Of a DNA stretch of 8,715 nt, positions 5,042 through 8,715 are shown one piece after another; the first letter of the stretch is position 1; each line of letters starts with the position of its first letter. The DNA comes from Fibrobacter sp. UBA1765. GTDB lineage: Bacteria > Fibrobacterota > Fibrobacteria > Fibrobacterales > Fibrobacteraceae. The position numbers and the translations under genes are program-made. The stretch spans positions 1-8,715 of the forward strand of contig DCGZ01000048.1 of assembly GCA_002314675.1 (NCBI GenBank), written 5' to 3'. The notes under the pieces were generated by a model. The model searched no databases and was not told the DNA's origin. It saw only the letters and a list, made by a program, of their open reading frames with translations.

Positions 5042-5070
5042 AAAGCCTCGGGAAAAATCCCGGGGCTTTT
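5042..5070 (+). terminator. Rho-independent terminator after the DUF3850 fusion gene
   Basis: An eleven-pair stem, 5042-5052 with 5059-5069, contains one T-G wobble, a six-base AAAAAT loop and a T-run ending at 5070. It lies two bases after the stop codon. It closes the last gene of the mobile element and insulates what follows. Confidence 0.9.
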
Positions 5071-5111
5071 ATGTTAAGTTTTCTGCGATTTTTTAACAGA
5101 CGCAATTCGTT

Positions 5112-5140
5112 ATGTTAAAAAAAACGAGATTTTTTAACAT
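5112..5140. repeat. AT-rich palindrome with flanking TTAACA copies
   Basis: ATGTTAAAAAA (5112-5122) and TTTTTTAACAT (5130-5140) form a perfect eleven-base inverted repeat with a seven-base spacer. A further copy of GATTTTTTAACA lies at 5087-5098 and an ATGTTAA at 5071-5077, giving four related motifs in 70 bases. With almost no G or C the stem is weak as RNA, so a DNA-binding role is more likely than termination. Confidence 0.75.
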
Positions 5141-5144
5141 TAAA

Positions 5145-5293
5145 TTTTCTCTCACGAAACCGATTCAAGTAAAAAAGTGTTCCTCTTGAAATTTCCCCAC
5201 CCCCTAAATTCAACAGGCTTTCAAAACGCCTAAAACAAACAAAAAAAGCCCATTCAAGGGCTTTTCAGTAAATTTCAATTTCGTGAGAGAAAA
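5145..5293. repeat. 15-base inverted repeat pair (arms 5145-5159 and 5279-5293)
   Basis: TTTTCTCTCACGAAA at 5145-5159 is the exact reverse complement of TTTCGTGAGAGAAAA at 5279-5293, with 119 bases between them. The core TGAGAGAAA recurs at two further sites to the right. The second arm lies just before a 24-codon open frame starting at 5294, which I do not consider a gene. The arrangement suggests protein-binding sites. Confidence 0.8.
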
Positions 5294-5412
5294 ATGCACG
5301 TCTTAACGCAAATCGGCAAATTTAGCGAAAAAACGTCAAAATTCATCAGCACAAAATTTTTCACCTAAATGAGAGAAATTTCAAGGCAAAAACGGCCAAA
5401 ACAAACAAAAAA
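5232..5412. repeat. Direct repeat of an A/C-rich block
   Basis: AAAACAAACAAAAAA occurs at 5232-5246 and again at 5398-5412. Both copies are preceded by a C/G-rich triplet with GCC and followed by GCC or GGCC, so the similar unit is about 25 bases long. The two copies are 166 bases apart, and each lies shortly left of one TGAGAGAAA-type site. Confidence 0.75.
5244..5265. terminator. Hairpin terminator within the end region
   Basis: AAAAGCCC (5244-5251) and GGGCTTTT (5258-5265) form an eight-pair stem with loop ATTCAA. A-runs on the left and T-runs on the right make it usable in either direction. It may prevent host transcripts from entering the phage or phage transcripts from leaving it. Confidence 0.7.
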
Positions 5413-5457
5413 GGCCAATTTACCAAAGCATTTCCTCACGATTCTTTCTCTCATTTA
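5366..5457. repeat. 13-base inverted repeat pair (arms 5366-5378 and 5445-5457)
   Basis: TAAATGAGAGAAA at 5366-5378 is the exact reverse complement of TTTCTCTCATTTA at 5445-5457. It shares the TGAGAGAAA core with the 15-base pair to the left, so the four cores run minus, plus, plus, minus across about 310 bases. The rightmost arm ends about 15 bases before the apparent junction with the host gene. Confidence 0.8.
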
Positions 5458-5521
5458 TTCTGCTTTGGCATAGCAAGGTCCTAAGAGAATACAATATATT
5501 GATACTGCGAAGTTTCTTGGA

Positions 5522-6571
5522 ATGTTACTCGTTGTGTTTATGCATGGGTATGGTGAAGGAAAATTTCTGGGATTCATCCATTCTTTCATTATTCCCATGT
5601 TCTTCTTCTTGAACGGAATGACTCTAAAACTGGATAATGTTAGTTTCGGGGATTTCCTTGCAAAGAAGGTCAAGGCCTTTATGATTCCTGCTGTTGGCCT
5701 TGCAATTGTTGCCGTTATACTGGATGGCGCCATTAGGACCGCTCTTCAAACACCTCTAGATAGCGCTTTTTTTTGGAGGGGATTTTATTTTTGTGTCAAC
5801 CAGACTCGGTTTACGGCTCTCTGGTTTTTGACCGCCCTATTCTTCTGTGATGTGTTCCTGTTTGGGCTGCATCGCTTGTTTAAAGGCAACATCTGGCTAG
5901 TTGGCCTAGGTTCTATGGCCTTGCTTGCCCTAGGAATTTGTTATAACATATTCTACAAGGTTCCGATAGCCTGGAATATAGATGCTTCATTTATAGGGAC
6001 CGCATTTACTTATTTTGGCTTTTTGCTCACTAGCAAGAATCTTTCGTTTTTGTATCAGTCCCTGGTGAAGACTCGTTGGGTGTCGTTGCTTGTGGGAACG
6101 GTAATTTTAGTTTTAACATATTTCCTGAGTATGCATATTTGGCTGGACTATAAAACCCACCTAAATATGTTTGGCAGCGTGTATGGCGTGTTTTATTTGA
6201 CACTGCCTTGCGCTTTGCTTGGTTCGTTGGGTTTTATTTTTGCCTGCCGCGGTATTACCAATCCCGTTTGCTCCTATCCTGTGAAATTCAATTTGATGCT
6301 GTTGATGGTTCATCAAGGTTTTTGCTTTCCCCTGTTCAAGGGATTTATAGTTAGGCCCTGGTGGAATAGGGCTGCCTATTTGTCGGTTGATAGTTTTGAA
6401 TTTAACATGTTTGTGTTGTCCATGACGATTTTTTCTTTGCTTTTTGCAATAGTCTTTTATGGTCTAATTATTGTTACTCCACTCAGTTTCATCGTTAATA
6501 AGCCTCGCTATCCAATTTCCAAGCTGATAGAACAAATAAAGACTAGACATGCGCGTTGTTCAGATCAATAA
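5522..6571 (+). CDS. Acyltransferase 3 family membrane protein, 5' end probably lost
   Basis: A 349-residue polytopic inner-membrane protein of the acyltransferase-3 family (OafA/WecH/fucose O-acetylase type), which transfers acyl groups to sugars, lipids or polymers. The conserved His is His8 (VVFMHGYG). The second family block is HSFIIPMFFFLNG (20-32), and ALWFLTALFF is at 99-108. About ten hydrophobic segments span the protein. The Met at 5522 is inside the first helix. Upstream codons from 5480 encode PKRIQYIDTAKFLG, which is the family's usual N-terminal lead-in, but no ATG, GTG or TTG lies between them and an in-frame TAG at 5471-5473. The true start seems to have been removed, so expression and activity are doubtful. 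Base composition is more AT-rich than the phage genes. It overlaps the exporter gene by 23 bases. Confidence 0.85.
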   Translation: MLLVVFMHGYGEGKFLGFIHSFIIPMFFFLNGMTLKLDNVSFGDFLAKKVKAFMIPAVGLAIVAVILDGAIRTALQTPLDSAFFWRGFYFCVNQTRFTALWFLTALFFCDVFLFGLHRLFKGNIWLVGLGSMALLALGICYNIFYKVPIAWNIDASFIGTAFTYFGFLLTSKNLSFLYQSLVKTRWVSLLVGTVILVLTYFLSMHIWLDYKTHLNMFGSVYGVFYLTLPCALLGSLGFIFACRGITNPVCSYPVKFNLMLLMVHQGFCFPLFKGFIVRPWWNRAAYLSVDSFEFNMFVLSMTIFSLLFAIVFYGLIIVTPLSFIVNKPRYPISKLIEQIKTRHARCSDQ

Positions 6572-8618
6572 GTTTTTCAATAGATTAGGCAAGTTCCAGA
6601 CCGCCCATCGTGGGGGTATTCTTATTGCCATTGTTCTATTTACCCTTGTTGCTGCAGCAGGGATTCTGAAGTTTGAATTCACCTTCACCAATGATGGCTG
6701 GTTTCTGGAAGGGGATTCGGCCAAGGTCAATGCGGAAAAGTTCCGCGAGAATTTTGGAAATGACGCAAACGTTGTGGTCCTTGTGACTGCTGATAACGTG
6801 CGGGATTCCGCTGTGGTGAATATGCGGGATTCGCTGTCGCGGTATATGCTGGCGAACATCCCGCTGGCTAAGGACGTCCATGCCATTGAAAATTCTGCAG
6901 GCACGGAAGCCCTGCTCTACTTGAGCCTGGAACGTTATAAGGCTCCTGCGGATGATGCCGCAAGGATTGGCCGTGCTGTTGCGGACATGCTGATGCGTGA
7001 AGAATTCATTTCTGAAAAATGGGATTTGAATGCTGGCGGCGAAGCCTATCTGGAAGTTGCGAAGAACGATTCCACCATGCCTCAGGCGGCACGCTCGGTA
7101 GTTATTGGCGTGTTCATCATGATTTTTTGCCTGGCCTTCTTTACCCGTAGCAAGTTTGGAGTTATGGTGCCGTTCCTGGCTACCGCTTTTGCCATGGCTG
7201 CGGTCTTCGGCATTTGCGGATGGCTTGGCGTAAAACCGGATTTTACCCTGTTCACGTTGCCCATGATGCTTGGCATGGCTCTAAGCGTCGGCTATTCCAT
7301 TCATTATATCAACAGCTTTAAGCAGGCTTACGGGCGGCTGAATGATCGCCAAGCCGCCTTGGTGGAGGCCGTGACGGAAACAGGCTGGCCCATCTTCTTT
7401 ACGGTGGTCACCACGGTTGCTTCCATGCTGTCGTTCCTGTTTGTGGAGATGCCTGTGCTGAAGACTGTAGGCTCCATTTGCGCGGCCATGGTTTTCGGGG
7501 TTTATCTGTACGTGGTTATTCTGGTGCCCATTCTTTTTAGCTATGGTTCTACGGGTGTGCAGGATGGTTCTGCGCGGGCTGCAAGTTGCGATGGCCGGAT
7601 GGAAAAAATCCTGGTGAAGGTGGGGGAGAATTCCCTGAACATGAAACTTCCCATCGCCTTGGCTACCATCGCCATTGCTGTAGTAAGCGTTGTTGGATGC
7701 TTAGGCCTGAAAGTGAACATGGAATATGTGGAAATGTTCGGCACCAAGTTGCCCTTTGTGGAACGCCTGGTAAAGCTGATGGATTCCGAACTTGCCAATG
7801 TCTATTCCTACAACGTCATGGTGGATTTTGGCGAAGCCGACTCCTTTAAGAATCCAGAAAACTTCGCTGCCTTGGATAGCGCAATTGCTGGACTATCCGG
7901 TTTGCCGCTGACGAAATTCTCCGAGGGGAAGGCCCGCGTTATGGTAGGCGGCATGACTGAAGATTTCAGCATGGCCTACATTCACGTGGAACTGAAGGAA
8001 TGGAATTCCAAGCAGGTGGATGTCGATATAGATAGCGCCCAGGCCATAGTCCGCCGCCATTTCCCTAAGGCTGATGTCGGTGTGGAGGGGTATGCCGTGG
8101 AACAGTCTTCCATGAACAACAAGTTGGTGGAAGGGGAAATAAAGTCCGTAGGGATTTCATTCTTCGTTATTACGCTTCTTTTGATAGCCTCTTTCATGAG
8201 CCTCAAAACAGGCTTGATCGGCATGATTCCCAACGTGGCCCCCATCCTTGTCATTGGTGGAGTCATGGGTGGCTGCGGCTTTAGCATGGATATGATGACC
8301 ATGATGGTGATTCCCATGGCCTTGGGTATTGCGGTGGACGATACCATCCACTTCATCAATCATTCCAAGCTTTGCTTTGAACGTTGCGGCAATTATCGCG
8401 AATCTGTGCTGGCCACCTTTAGGGATGTGGGAAAAAGCATGGTCAGTACCACCATCATTCTTTGCATGATGTTTTTGGCCTATATGGTTAGCCCTGTTAC
8501 CATCTTTTTCAGGGTGGGACTGATGGCCTGCATCGGCCTTGTAACCGCCTTGGTGGCCGACTTTACCATTACTCCCGTGCTGATTGTTTTGACGAAGCCA
8601 TTCGGGAAGAAATGGTAG
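6549..8618 (+). CDS. RND superfamily MMPL/HpnN-like exporter
   Basis: A 689-residue inner-membrane transporter with the twelve-helix, two-fold RND plan. TM1 is at about 23-41 and a periplasmic domain spans 42-182. TM2-6 lie between 183 and 331, followed by a short cytoplasmic loop. TM7 is at 367-387, a second periplasmic domain spans 388-530, and TM8-12 lie between 531 and 681. The length fits the small MMPL/HpnN-like 'predicted exporter' group, which moves lipids and other hydrophobic molecules using the proton gradient. The relay motif in TM10 is GIAVDDTIHFIN with Asp597 and Asp598. The matching TM4 stretch is LSVGYSIHYIN, with Gly248 in place of the usual Asp and Tyr249 kept. The start overlaps the acyltransferase end by 23 bases, so the two are translationally coupled. 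The substrate may be a lipid or glycolipid modified by that partner, which is inference. Confidence 0.87.
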   Translation: MRVVQINKFFNRLGKFQTAHRGGILIAIVLFTLVAAAGILKFEFTFTNDGWFLEGDSAKVNAEKFRENFGNDANVVVLVTADNVRDSAVVNMRDSLSRYMLANIPLAKDVHAIENSAGTEALLYLSLERYKAPADDAARIGRAVADMLMREEFISEKWDLNAGGEAYLEVAKNDSTMPQAARSVVIGVFIMIFCLAFFTRSKFGVMVPFLATAFAMAAVFGICGWLGVKPDFTLFTLPMMLGMALSVGYSIHYINSFKQAYGRLNDRQAALVEAVTETGWPIFFTVVTTVASMLSFLFVEMPVLKTVGSICAAMVFGVYLYVVILVPILFSYGSTGVQDGSARAASCDGRMEKILVKVGENSLNMKLPIALATIAIAVVSVVGCLGLKVNMEYVEMFGTKLPFVERLVKLMDSELANVYSYNVMVDFGEADSFKNPENFAALDSAIAGLSGLPLTKFSEGKARVMVGGMTEDFSMAYIHVELKEWNSKQVDVDIDSAQAIVRRHFPKADVGVEGYAVEQSSMNNKLVEGEIKSVGISFFVITLLLIASFMSLKTGLIGMIPNVAPILVIGGVMGGCGFSMDMMTMMVIPMALGIAVDDTIHFINHSKLCFERCGNYRESVLATFRDVGKSMVSTTIILCMMFLAYMVSPVTIFFRVGLMACIGLVTALVADFTITPVLIVLTKPFGKKW

Positions 8619-8693
8619 ATTTTTAACTTGTTTTAGTCAAATGACGAAGCGTTTCTGCAAAAAAATAACGCAAATTCTTCCGCGTACACAACT

Positions 8694-8713
8694 GCTTTGT
8701 CAAATAGCAAAGC
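8694..8713. terminator. Possible weak terminator or hairpin after the exporter gene
   Basis: GCTTTG (8694-8699) and CAAAGC (8708-8713) form a six-pair stem with an eight-base loop. The T-run, if any, would be outside the window, so its role is uncertain. The 75 bases between the exporter stop and this hairpin are AT-rich with no gene. They include a second, weaker pairing of GCGTT (8649-8653) with AACGC (8667-8671). Confidence 0.3.
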
Positions 8714-8715
8714 GA

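Larger units (their letters stand above)
5071..5473. other. AT-rich non-coding region, candidate right end of the mobile element
   Basis: About 400 bases hold no convincing gene. Instead the region carries repeated short motifs in both orientations, listed separately: TTAACAT-type repeats at its left, TGAGAGAAA motifs at four places, a duplicated A/C-rich block and a central hairpin. Elements of the Mu family carry several transposase-binding sites near each end, and this lies between the last phage gene and a host gene that lacks its start. It is therefore best read as the terminal region of the element. Ends of the Mu type finish in CA on the right: the candidates are CA at 5469-5470 or at 5474-5475. 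The exact boundary and the target duplication cannot be fixed without the other end. Confidence 0.55.

Noticed and set aside
5186..5210. Possible promoter TTGAAA with TAAATT
   Set aside because: The spacing of 13 bases is too short for a sigma-70-type promoter and the region is AT-rich enough to give such matches by chance.
5294..5368. A 24-codon frame following a GAGAG sequence
   Set aside because: The apparent ribosome binding site is part of the 15-base inverted repeat, and the peptide has no recognisable character.
5369..5473. A 34-codon frame (ATG 5369 to TAG 5471) in phase with the acyltransferase
   Set aside because: It starts inside a repeat arm, has A-rich basic content with no known pattern and stops before the acyltransferase lead-in. 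It is more likely chance within the end region.
5071..5473. CRISPR array
   Set aside because: The repeats are short, differ in orientation and spacing and are not separated by uniform spacers.

Overview
The window joins two unlike pieces of DNA. Positions 1 to about 5470 look like one end of a transposable (Mu-type) prophage or a related mobile element. From about 5475 onward there are ordinary host genes for cell-envelope lipid or polymer handling. The base composition, lysine-rich codon use and gene types would fit a Gram-negative gut or rumen bacterium such as Fibrobacter, but that host assignment is inference only.

Left part (1-3853): a rightward operon of short, tightly packed phage genes, many coupled by ATGA or TAGTG overlaps. 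It begins with the tail of an unidentified gene. Next come a DUF3164 protein (a family typical of Mu-like early regions), a 61-residue unknown and a 47-residue two-helix membrane peptide. A 170-base gap follows that holds a tRNA-like fold and a long-loop hairpin. After the gap come a DUF1353 protein, a 40-residue membrane peptide and a zinc N-acetylmuramoyl-L-alanine amidase (endolysin). The operon ends with a coiled-coil protein, a gene split by a run of nine C, a 28-residue membrane peptide, a SpoVG-family protein and a coiled-coil unknown, then a strong terminator.

Middle part (3854-5473): a two-gene cassette between terminators encodes an ASCH-domain protein and a DUF3850 protein with a replication-protein-like C-terminal region. 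About 400 bases of AT-rich non-coding DNA follow, with inverted and direct repeats that resemble transposase-binding sites at an element end.

Right part (5474-8715): an acyltransferase-3 membrane protein reads into an RND/MMPL-family exporter, overlapping it by 23 bases. The acyltransferase retains conserved N-terminal residues upstream of its first Met but has no start codon for them. This suggests that the element inserted at the gene's 5' end and cut it off from its start and promoter. The acyltransferase probably modifies a lipid or glycan, and the exporter may move that product; this is inferred from adjacency and family.
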